Assembly (NCBI GenBank): GCA_017993235.1
Contig: JAGONC010000008.1
Coordinates: 29,382 to 93,381, forward strand
Reading direction: 5' to 3'
From: Lentimicrobiaceae bacterium
GTDB lineage: Bacteria; Bacteroidota; Bacteroidia; Bacteroidales; JAGONC01
DNA length: 64,000 nucleotides
This document shows positions 1-7,469 of this stretch, in pieces. The stretch's first letter is position 1. Each line of letters opens with the position of its first letter. The notes below the pieces were generated by a model. The model was given only the letters and a program-made list of their open reading frames with translations, was not told the origin of the DNA and did not search any database. A program made the translations under genes and the position numbers.

Positions 1-1931
1 GATTTCGCTTCGCTCATCATGACAGGCTGCTGACTGCCGACTGCCAGATCCTCCAGCTTCTCCTTCCACTGCTCAATCTTCTTCCTCGCCTCCTTGGTGG
101 CTTCCTTTTCCGCCTGCTGCTGCCGGATCTCACGGATGGTCTGCTCAATGAGCCGGTTCGAACTTTCGATGATCTGACGGGCCTTCTCTTTTGCTTCAGC
201 CAAAAGGGCAGCCCGGCCCTTTTCAAACTCCTCGGTCATCCTGCCGTACTTCTGGATCATTTCGGCCAGGAATTCATCTGCAACCCTGAACTCGGTCTGC
301 TTCCGTGCCACCTCCTCCTTCTGAAGTTCAAGGCGCTGAAGCTCCTTGTCAAAATCCAGCTGGGTCTTTCCGGTCTTCCTGGCTGCATTCTCCAGTATAT
401 CCGGTGGAAATCCGATTTTTTCGGCAATCTCCAGCGCATAGGAGCTTCCCGGATTTCCGGTCTTTAACCGGTATAACGGCTGCATTCGCTCCTGGTCGAA
501 CAGCATCGCCCCGTTGACCACGCCCGGTAACCTGCCTGCCAGAAGCTTCAGGTTGGAATAATGGGTTGTGACGACACCGAGTACGCCCATCGTATCCAGT
601 AGCTCAAGCGTCGCCTCCGCAATGGCCCCTCCAAGCTGTGGCTCCGTACCCGATCCGAACTCATCGATCAGAAACAGGGTATGCCTGTCGGCGTGCTCAA
701 TGATATATTTGATGTTCAGCAGATGGGAACTATACGTACTCAGATCGTTGTCAATGGATTGTTCGTCCCCGATATCAATGAATATCTGGTGGAAAATACC
801 GGTTTCTGAATAGGCTGACATGGGAACCAACAATCCGCATTGAATCATATATTGCAACAGGCCGGCGGTTTTAAGGCAGATCGATTTACCTCCGGCATTG
901 GGTCCTGAAATGACCAGGATTCGCTGATCTTCATCCAATTCAAGGGTAAGCGGTACCACATTTTTGTTCTGACGCTGATGGGCCAGGTACAGCAGGGGAT
1001 GAACTGCATGGATCCAGCGGATGACCGGATGAGGGTTGAGCAGGGGTTTCTCTCCGTTGATCTGAATGGCCAGCATGGCTTTTGCCCTGATAAAATCAAT
1101 CTGACCGAGGAACTGGTAGGCTTCCTCCAGGGAATCCAGTTGAGGACGGATAGCGTCAGTGAATACGGTCAGGATCCGAATGATCTCTCTCCGTTCGGCA
1201 TTTTCGAGTTCCCGGATTTCGTTGTTGATATCAAAAATTTCCGTTGGTTCAATGAATACGGTCTGCCCCGATGATGATTCATCGTGGATGAATCCGTGTA
1301 TTTTGCGTTTATGGGTCACCGGCACGGGAATGACCGCACGGCCTCCCCGAATGGTGACCGAAGTATCGTCGCTGATCCATCCCTCTTTCTGGGCTTTCTG
1401 CAGGGTGGCCTGAATGCGCCTGTCGATCTGGTGCTGCCGGGCGATCTGATCCTGCCGGATTTTTTTCAGCGCAGGAGAAGCTGTATCCCGGATCATGCCC
1501 TTTTCATTAATGATCGCGTCAATCTGTTGTATCAGCCTGGGATCAACGCTGACCCCGGCTGCAATTTCTGAAAGCGTCACAAAACGTTCACCATTCTTTC
1601 CCTTGAAAAACCGAAGGCACTCCACAAGGGTATGCAATGAGGAACGCATGTCGAAAAGGACGTCCGGTTCAATAAAGGTTCCGGCTGTCCGAAGCCTCCT
1701 GATCTCATGGGTAAGATCGAAATAATCAGCACCGGGAAATCCCATTCCCGATGTCAGGATGAGCTTGAATTCCCACACCTGCTCCATCCACCGGCTCACC
1801 TGTTCAGCATCCGTACTGAACGTTATCTCATCGACAAGCCTTACGCCCAGCGGACTGATGCAATTCATACGGATCATCTCCCTGATCCGGTCAAACCCTA
1901 ACTTGGACTCAAAATCAGATGGATAGAGCAC
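1..1931 (-). CDS. mutS2: Endonuclease MutS2 (partial, C-terminus off the window)
   Basis: Reads from a GTG at 1931, the only usable start because an in-frame TGA lies two codons upstream, and runs off the left edge after about 643 codons. The N-terminus (LYPSDFESKLGFDRIREM) is typical of MutS2. The Walker A GPNAGGKS is near residue 343, the Walker B LIDEFGSGTEP near 423, followed by a long Lys/Glu/Arg-rich coiled coil. MutS2 is an ABC-type ATPase acting on branched DNA or collided ribosomes; it has no mismatch-binding domain. The family is usually about 780-830 residues with a C-terminal Smr nuclease domain, which would lie outside the window. Near the edge the coding sequence crosses a heptamer repeat (27-45) of the same family as one inside mutS at 25.7 kb, so whether the frame stays open beyond it cannot be judged here. 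Confidence 0.93.
   Translation of the reverse strand, partial: MLYPSDFESKLGFDRIREMIRMNCISPLGVRLVDEITFSTDAEQVSRWMEQVWEFKLILTSGMGFPGADYFDLTHEIRRLRTAGTFIEPDVLFDMRSSLHTLVECLRFFKGKNGERFVTLSEIAAGVSVDPRLIQQIDAIINEKGMIRDTASPALKKIRQDQIARQHQIDRRIQATLQKAQKEGWISDDTSVTIRGGRAVIPVPVTHKRKIHGFIHDESSSGQTVFIEPTEIFDINNEIRELENAERREIIRILTVFTDAIRPQLDSLEEAYQFLGQIDFIRAKAMLAIQINGEKPLLNPHPVIRWIHAVHPLLYLAHQRQNKNVVPLTLELDEDQRILVISGPNAGGKSICLKTAGLLQYMIQCGLLVPMSAYSETGIFHQIFIDIGDEQSIDNDLSTYSSHLLNIKYIIEHADRHTLFLIDEFGSGTEPQLGGAIAEATLELLDTMGVLGVVTTHYSNLKLLAGRLPGVVNGAMLFDQERMQPLYRLKTGNPGSSYALEIAEKIGFPPDILENAARKTGKTQLDFDKELQRLELQKEEVARKQTEFRVADEFLAEMIQKYGRMTEEFEKGRAALLAEAKEKARQIIESSNRLIEQTIREIRQQQAEKEATKEARKKIEQWKEKLEDLAVGSQQPVMMSEAK
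27..45 (-). repeat. GCAGTCA-type heptamer repeat inside mutS2
   Basis: On the minus strand the sequence reads GGCAGTCGGCAGTCAGCAG, about two and a half copies of the heptamer GCAGTCR. The same motif forms a ten-copy array inside mutS (25687-25756). Here it is translated as part of the linker after the MutS2 coiled coil. Confidence 0.7.
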
Positions 1932-2153
1932 GGTTCAACCTGTTGAACTGCAAAGATACAGGTTAAAGAGCAGCGGTTGACACCGTACTGAATTTTACAT
2001 CATGCCTTCATATCACCTGATTTAATGTAAATTTGTCATTTTATATATCCCTTTCCGAACCCTGGTTTTCAACAGCAAGGTTGATAATTATTTAAAATTA
2101 TCGGGGATATGTGTATTACCTTTTTGTAAAAACCGGATTAAAGACTGTAGTTA

Positions 2154-2732
2154 ATGCTGCGATACTCTGATGAGGAAATCCTCGGGGGCTTAGTTAGAAA
2201 AGATAGCAGGATCATCAAATTCATCCTTGTAGAACATTTCGCAACGATCAAAAGGTTCATTCTTCGCAACAACGGCACTCCGGAAGATGCTGAGGATGTC
2301 TTTCAGGAAGCAATGATGATCATCTATCAGAAAACCAAGGATAACGAGCTGAGTCTGGAATGTTCTTTTATTACTTTTTTATATTCCGTGAGCAGGCATA
2401 TCTGGTTTCAGAAACTGGAGAAAAATCGGATCGATCCTGCGTATGTCAGCGATCTTGAAAATTTTATCCAGCTTTCGGATGAGATGAGGTTCGAAGTCTA
2501 TGATGAGGAAAAAGAAAGAATACGGCTTTTTCAGAAGCATTTCCTGGCCCTGGGTGAGGATTGCCAGAAGTTGCTCCGGTTGTTTGTCAAAAGGGTACCG
2601 CTGGCGGAAATCATGAAGATCATGGGGTATAAATCCGTAAAGTACGCGAAAACAAGGAAATTTTTGTGCAAGGAAAAGTTAAAAAAGAACATTAGAAACG
2701 ATCCGGGAAGTCATAAATTTTATGCTCAATGA
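2154..2732 (+). CDS. RNA polymerase sigma factor, ECF / sigma-70 family
   Basis: A 192-residue protein. Residues about 15-90 look like sigma-70 region 2 (NNGTPEDAEDVFQEAMMIIYQ, then an aromatic-rich promoter-melting stretch FITFLYSVSRHIWFQ). The C-terminal third (LLRLFVKRVPLAEIMKIMG, then KSVKYAKTRKFLCKEKLKK) fits the region 4 helix-turn-helix. It would direct RNA polymerase to a small regulon. Its stop codon overlaps the start of the next gene (ATGA), so the two are translationally coupled, as sigma factors often are with their membrane partners. Family assignment is firm; target genes cannot be inferred. Confidence 0.88.
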   Translation: MLRYSDEEILGGLVRKDSRIIKFILVEHFATIKRFILRNNGTPEDAEDVFQEAMMIIYQKTKDNELSLECSFITFLYSVSRHIWFQKLEKNRIDPAYVSDLENFIQLSDEMRFEVYDEEKERIRLFQKHFLALGEDCQKLLRLFVKRVPLAEIMKIMGYKSVKYAKTRKFLCKEKLKKNIRNDPGSHKFYAQ

Positions 2733-3484
2733 ATACGAAACTGAAATATTCAAAACTGATCGAGAAATATCTCAATGGCGAGATGGATGAGGCTGAGATC
2801 AGGGATTTCTTATCCGGATTGAAAGAGGATAAGGTCCTGGCCGAAGAATTCAGGTTCGACAGCGAATTGACTGCTGCTATTGAAGATGAGGGTATGCTCG
2901 AATTCCGACAAATGCTCATGGAGCTGATCCGGGATTCAAAAGATAAGAAAGGGGTGGTGCGTACATTGTTGTCGCGACCCTATCGGATCGCTGCAGCAGC
3001 ATCCATTCTACTATTGCTTGCTGCAACGTGGTTCCTGTTTCTCACACTCAGCCATCCATCCAACGACAAGCTTTTCAGCAATTATTACGATTCTGATCAA
3101 CCGTTGCGGATGACACGCCGGTCGGGTACGGAGCTGGTTGAAGCACTGCGGAATTATCAGGATAAGGATTTTATTCAGGCAATTGAACAGTTCAACCAGA
3201 TCCTGGAAACGGACAGCCGCAATTCTGCAGTCCAATTCTATGCAAGCATATGCTATATTGAAACCGGTCAGTTTGATGACGCTATCAGGTACTTATCGGA
3301 TATTACCAGCAATACAAACAGCCTTTACAACAAACCGGCCGAATGGTACCTTGGCCTCTGCTACCTGAAAACAGGCCGCACAAATGAGGCTACAGAAATT
3401 TTCCGAAAGATTGCCAGCGATCCAATCCACGATTTTCAGAAAGATGCAGCAAAGATCCTTTCAGAATTAAATAAGAGAAAATAA
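2729..3484 (+). CDS. Membrane-anchored TPR protein, probable sigma-factor partner
   Basis: A 251-residue protein overlapping the sigma gene by 4 bases. The cytosolic N-terminus (residues 1-80) is charged and helical (YLNGEMDEAEIRDFL), resembling the N-termini of Bacteroidota anti-sigma-like proteins. One membrane span follows (about 90-107, IAAAASILLLLAATWFLF), then an outside domain with at least two TPR-like units (NYQDKDFIQAIEQFNQIL; YIETGQFDDAIRYL; YLKTGRTNEATEIF). The gene order and topology suggest it holds or regulates the sigma factor at the inner membrane. That role is inference: no classical zinc-finger anti-sigma motif is seen. Confidence 0.7.
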   Translation: MNTKLKYSKLIEKYLNGEMDEAEIRDFLSGLKEDKVLAEEFRFDSELTAAIEDEGMLEFRQMLMELIRDSKDKKGVVRTLLSRPYRIAAAASILLLLAATWFLFLTLSHPSNDKLFSNYYDSDQPLRMTRRSGTELVEALRNYQDKDFIQAIEQFNQILETDSRNSAVQFYASICYIETGQFDDAIRYLSDITSNTNSLYNKPAEWYLGLCYLKTGRTNEATEIFRKIASDPIHDFQKDAAKILSELNKRK

Positions 3485-3504
3485 TATATCTCACTATGTA
3501 TATA

Positions 3505-3538
3505 AAAAGACTGTCCCATTACGGTGACAGTCTTTTTT
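3505..3538 (+). terminator. Rho-independent terminator after the sigma operon
   Basis: An 11-bp stem (AAAAGACTGTC with GACAGTCTTTT) and a 10-base loop, running into a T-run, 20 bp after the TPR gene stop. Confidence 0.85.
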
Positions 3539-3603
3539 GTTTATTTTTGAAGTGGATTTTGAATTCGGTATAATTAATCAATCCAATCATCGTTCATTTC
3601 AGC

Positions 3604-4530
3604 ATGAAGAGGCGAACCTTTATAAAAACTGGGTTTGGTGCCGGTCTGGCAGCCGGAGCAGCTGCTTTTACGGGTGGCATGGACAGGCTGTTTGCACAGT
3701 CGGGCGATACGGGCAGGCTTCCCTATGATCTTGTTGCCGTAAAAGGTGGGGAACCCGATGTGATGTTCGATAAGGCCATTGAATCCCTGGGCGGGATGAG
3801 TGCTTTTGTCAAAAAGGGACAGTCGGTTGTGATCAAACCGAACATCGGATGGGATGTGCCACCGGAGAGGGCGGGCAATACAAATCCCCTGCTGGTGAAG
3901 CATATCATCCGTCACTGTCTGGCTGCCGGTGCCTCGGTTGTATATGTTTTTGACAATACCTGCGACAAATGGGACCAGTGCTATGCAACCAGCGGCATCA
4001 AACAGGCAGTGAGTGATGCTGGCGGGAAAATGGTGCCCGGGAACCAGGAAAGTTATTACCAGCAGGTGGAAATCCCCGGAGGTGTAAAACTCAAAAATGC
4101 CAAAGTTCACGAATTGATCCTGGAGTCGGATGTGTTCATCAATGTCCCGGTCATCAAACACCATTCCTCTGCCAATATGACCATTACCATGAAGAACCTG
4201 ATGGGTGTGGTATGGGACAGGATGTACTGGCACCGTAATGACCTGCAGCAGTGTATCGCTGACTATGCCACTTTCCGCCGGAAGCCGGACCTGAATGTTG
4301 TGGATGCATACCGGATCATGCTGCGTAATGGCCCGCGGGGTGTTTCCCCGGCTGATGTTTCGCTCCAGAAACAGCTGCTGGTTTCAACCGATATGGTTGC
4401 AGCGGATGCAGCCTCTGCCAAGATCTTTGGCAAGGAACCATCGGATATTAAACACATTATCCTGGCTGAGCAGCAGGGGGTTGGACGTTCAGACCTGAAC
4501 AGCCTGAAAATAAACCGTATCATTTTATAA
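3604..4530 (+). CDS. DUF362 domain protein with Tat signal
   Basis: A 308-residue protein. The N-terminus has a twin-arginine signal (MKRRTFIKTGFGAGLAAGAA), so export in folded form is likely. The remainder matches the DUF362 family: VVIKPNIGWDVPPERAGNTN near residue 75, and the conserved VFINVPVIKHHSSANMTITM near residue 180. DUF362 proteins are often linked to ferredoxin-type proteins and their reaction is not established. The next gene, starting 6 bases after this stop, is a membrane 4Fe-4S protein, so the pair probably acts together in an envelope redox process. No cysteine cluster is seen in this protein itself. Confidence 0.85.
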   Translation: MKRRTFIKTGFGAGLAAGAAAFTGGMDRLFAQSGDTGRLPYDLVAVKGGEPDVMFDKAIESLGGMSAFVKKGQSVVIKPNIGWDVPPERAGNTNPLLVKHIIRHCLAAGASVVYVFDNTCDKWDQCYATSGIKQAVSDAGGKMVPGNQESYYQQVEIPGGVKLKNAKVHELILESDVFINVPVIKHHSSANMTITMKNLMGVVWDRMYWHRNDLQQCIADYATFRRKPDLNVVDAYRIMLRNGPRGVSPADVSLQKQLLVSTDMVAADAASAKIFGKEPSDIKHIILAEQQGVGRSDLNSLKINRIIL

Positions 4531-4536
4531 TTGCCA

Positions 4537-6111
4537 ATGAACAGGGCCTGGCTAAAAAACATACGCGTCATCCTGGCGATTGTTTTTTTTATGTATGCCC
4601 TGATCATCTTTTTGGATTTCGCCGGACTGATCGGTGAAAGGTTATACCACGGATTCACCTTCCTGCAATTCACCCCTTCACTGATCGAATTCATTCATCT
4701 GCTGGGCGCCACCTCCCTGGGATTTCTGGTGGTCATCCTTCTGACACTGGTCTTTGGAAGAATTTACTGCTCCACCCTCTGCCCGGCAGGTGTTTTCCAG
4801 GATATGCTCATCTTCCTGAAAAGGAAGATCCGGAAAAAAGAACGGTTTCACTTTCTCAGGGCCAGGCCGGGTATCCGTCTGGCTATCCTTGGAATCGTAC
4901 TCCTGTCGGTTCTGGCAGGATCCATGGCGGTGCTGAACCTGCTGGATCCTTACTCCCTTTTTGGCCGGATTACCGCGGAGCTTTTTCGGCCCCTGGTCAT
5001 TGGGATCAATAACCTGCTTGCTTCGTTCCTGAAGCTTTTCCATAATTTCTCCATCAAACCCGTGGAGATTCGCAGTTTTATGGTGGGATCCTTTTTGGCT
5101 GCAATGTTCTCTCTGATCGTGCTGGTTTTGTTTCCTCTATTCAGGGGAAGACAGTACTGTAATACCCTTTGCCCGGTGGGAACCATACTCGGTTATCTGT
5201 CGAAGTTCTCACTATACCGCATCACTCTTGATAAATCGGCATGCACACAGTGTGGCGAATGCATGTTTACCTGTAAAGCCGGATGCATCAACATCAAAAA
5301 GAAGGAGGTGGATCTCACCCGGTGCGTAGCCTGTTTCAATTGCCTGAATGTGTGCTCACTGAATGGAGTTCGCTATGCACCGGTCTGGAAGAAGGCAACT
5401 GCGGAAGTCGCACCTGCAGAACCTGATCTTTCCAAACGGAATTTCCTGCTGACCTCGGCAATTTTGCTCGGATCACTGGTCACGGTCAAAGGACAGCCTG
5501 GACACAGGGGTGGCTTCGGTCAGGGCAGGCATCTTCAAGGGGGAAAGGGGAATGACCTGGCGGTTTCTCCTCCCGGATCCCTCAGCCATCAGCACTTCAC
5601 CAGTGCCTGTACGGGTTGTTACCTGTGTGTGAGCGCCTGTCCGACGCAGGTACTTCAGCCAAGCCTTGCCAGTTATGGATGGGAAGGGCTTTTTCAGCCG
5701 GTGATGGATTATAGGGTCAGTTTTTGCAATTATGACTGTGTGGTTTGCAGCCAGGCATGCCCCACAGGAGCCATCCTTCCCCTGACAACCGATGCGAAAA
5801 AGGAAGTCCAGGTGGGCATAGCTCGTTTCATCAAACGCGAATGCATTGTCTTTACGAAAAATACCGCCTGCGGCGCCTGTTCTGAACACTGTCCCACCAA
5901 AGCGGTGAATATGGTGCCCTACAAATACGGGCTGACCATCCCCGAAGTGACTCCCTCAATTTGTGTGGGATGCGGTGCCTGCGAATATGCATGTCCGACA
6001 GATCCGAAAGCCATCGTGGTAGACGCAAATCCCGTTCACCTGAAAGCCCGGTTGCCTGTTGAGACCGAAAATGGGAAAGGAGTGGATTATAAGGAGGAGT
6101 TTCCGTTTTAA
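4537..6111 (+). CDS. Polytopic membrane 4Fe-4S protein (NapH-like N-terminus fused to multi-ferredoxin C-terminus)
   Basis: A 524-residue protein. The ATG at 4537 is preferred over an upstream TTG that abuts the preceding stop. About five membrane spans lie in residues 1-210 and hold two NapH/CcoG-like CxxxCP motifs (YCSTLCPAGVFQD, YCNTLCPVGTILG). A pair of ferredoxin clusters follows (CTQCGECMFTC, CVACFNCLNVC), then a hydrophobic segment, and a second ferredoxin block with CTGCYLCVSACP, CVVCSQACP, CGACSEHCP and CVGCGACEYACP. The layout resembles NapH joined to a NapG/MauM-like polyferredoxin. It probably passes electrons between the quinone pool and an exported partner, perhaps the DUF362 protein just upstream. 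The substrate is unknown. Confidence 0.85.
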   Translation: MNRAWLKNIRVILAIVFFMYALIIFLDFAGLIGERLYHGFTFLQFTPSLIEFIHLLGATSLGFLVVILLTLVFGRIYCSTLCPAGVFQDMLIFLKRKIRKKERFHFLRARPGIRLAILGIVLLSVLAGSMAVLNLLDPYSLFGRITAELFRPLVIGINNLLASFLKLFHNFSIKPVEIRSFMVGSFLAAMFSLIVLVLFPLFRGRQYCNTLCPVGTILGYLSKFSLYRITLDKSACTQCGECMFTCKAGCINIKKKEVDLTRCVACFNCLNVCSLNGVRYAPVWKKATAEVAPAEPDLSKRNFLLTSAILLGSLVTVKGQPGHRGGFGQGRHLQGGKGNDLAVSPPGSLSHQHFTSACTGCYLCVSACPTQVLQPSLASYGWEGLFQPVMDYRVSFCNYDCVVCSQACPTGAILPLTTDAKKEVQVGIARFIKRECIVFTKNTACGACSEHCPTKAVNMVPYKYGLTIPEVTPSICVGCGACEYACPTDPKAIVVDANPVHLKARLPVETENGKGVDYKEEFPF

Positions 6112-6129
6112 AATCAAAAATCAAAGAGT

Positions 6130-6169
6130 AAAGAGCAAAAATCAAAAGTACATTTGCTTTTTGCTCTTT
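6130..6169. terminator. Bidirectional hairpin between convergent genes
   Basis: A 12-bp inverted repeat (AAAGAGCAAAAA with TTTTTGCTCTTT) sits in the 62-bp gap between the convergent 4Fe-4S gene and the dihydroorotate-dehydrogenase-like gene. A/T runs flank it, so it could terminate both. The right arm belongs to a sequence repeated at 26856-26879. Confidence 0.6.
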
Positions 6170-6173
6170 GATC

Positions 6174-7187
6174 TTACCGCATTGGATAGCGCTTAAATAT
6201 CTCTTCCGATCTCAGCAAAATGTCAACGTATTGCGCTCTTTTATAGGCGAAGGGATCCTTGATCCGTTGTTTGGAAAGCTTACCGCGGAAGTCATCCAGT
6301 TTCTGATACTGCTTATCGTGCATCCACTCCTGGATATCCGTCAGCATGGTGCTGATATATTCGATCTGGTTCTTGTAAAGGGTGCTGACCACCTGTACAC
6401 AATCTGCTCCGGCCAGCAACATGGTGATCACATCTTCACCGGTCAGGATTCCGGTGTTGGCACAAATGCTGGCATTGATGTTCCCATAGAGCAGTCCTGC
6501 AAACCGTAAAGCGATGCGGCTGTCCTGCTGATGGCTGAGGTTGTATGGAAAATAATTCTCTTCCAGGTCAATATCAATGTCAGGCTGAAACAGGCGGTTG
6601 AACAGTACAATACCGTTGGCTCCGGCTTCATCCAGCTTTTTGATCAGGTACAGGGGATTGGTATAAAAGGGGCTCAGCTTCACTGCGACAGGGATGGATA
6701 CTGCCTTTTTGACTTGGGCCAGGATGGCAATCTGATCCTCTGTGATGGAGGCCTCGTTCTTATTGAAGTCCTGAGGTACAGAGTAAAAATTCAACTCAAG
6801 GCCATCCACACCGGTTTCAGCCAGTTGTTCAGCATATTCCACCCAGGTTTCCCTGTATACCGCGTTAAGGCTGGCAAAGAGGGGTATGGAGACCGCCTGA
6901 CGCGCTTTACGCAGGTTCATGAGGAATTCCCTGGGACCCGCATGTTCGATGTCCGGAAACAGGGTCGTCATTTCGGCATGGCGTTCCGAATATTCATCCA
7001 GCGCTTCCGACAGGGCAAGATTTTCAAGCTGGATCTGTTCTTCAAAAAGAGATTTATAGACGATGGCAGCAGCTCCTGCTTCCTCCATCTGTTTCAGATA
7101 GCGCTCATCCAGCACCAGGTTGGAAGCACCCACGATGATGGGATTCTTAAGCTCAATACCCATATAATGCGTTCTCAGATCACTCAT
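6174..7187 (-). CDS. Dihydroorotate dehydrogenase-like flavoprotein
   Basis: A 337-residue TIM-barrel protein of the dihydroorotate dehydrogenase-like family found beside pyruvate:ferredoxin oxidoreductase genes. The N-terminus MGIELKNPIIVGASNLVLD, the FMN-site stretch IPVAVKLSPFYTN (near 165) and GILTGEDVITMLLAGADCVQ (near 245) fit the fold. It lacks the longer leader of membrane PyrD and probably does not perform the pyrimidine step itself; an oxidoreductase role using ferredoxin is an inference from the divergent nifJ. The two genes share a 282-bp intergenic region, which may carry a shared control region. Confidence 0.82.
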   Translation of the reverse strand: MSDLRTHYMGIELKNPIIVGASNLVLDERYLKQMEEAGAAAIVYKSLFEEQIQLENLALSEALDEYSERHAEMTTLFPDIEHAGPREFLMNLRKARQAVSIPLFASLNAVYRETWVEYAEQLAETGVDGLELNFYSVPQDFNKNEASITEDQIAILAQVKKAVSIPVAVKLSPFYTNPLYLIKKLDEAGANGIVLFNRLFQPDIDIDLEENYFPYNLSHQQDSRIALRFAGLLYGNINASICANTGILTGEDVITMLLAGADCVQVVSTLYKNQIEYISTMLTDIQEWMHDKQYQKLDDFRGKLSKQRIKDPFAYKRAQYVDILLRSEEIFKRYPMR

Positions 7188-7469
7188 GGCGTAAGTATTA
7201 GTGAAACGTCGGTTCAGTCAATAATCCTGATTTTTAGAAACGTATGGAAGTTATTCCGGTTGATTCCTGCGTGACAAAAGTACAAATTTTTTTATTTTAT
7301 CCGGAATTTGCCCCAATCTAAAATGATTTTAAATAAAGGATGTAAAAGGATATTCAGAGGGTTTTCTTTACCCAATTCATTTTAATTTTATAATTTCGCA
7401 TCGGCAAAGAAAAACGTGCAAATCATTTGTAAATAAGCCATTTATACATTAACTTCAATTCATATTGTC
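7188..7469. promoter_or_regulatory. Divergent promoter region between the DHOD-like gene and nifJ
   Basis: A 282-bp AT-rich gap containing the 5' leaders of two divergent genes. The stretch TAATTTCG at about 7390 resembles the Bacteroidota -7 element TAnnTTTG, but no convincing -33 TTTG is placed. No ORF or strong hairpin is seen. Confidence 0.35.

Noticed and set aside
6531..7274. Long open frame opposite the DHOD-like gene (and similar ones at 11922-12620, 15092-15763 and 3574-4233)
   Set aside because: They are antisense to well-supported genes, show no family motifs, and follow from codon bias of the true strand.
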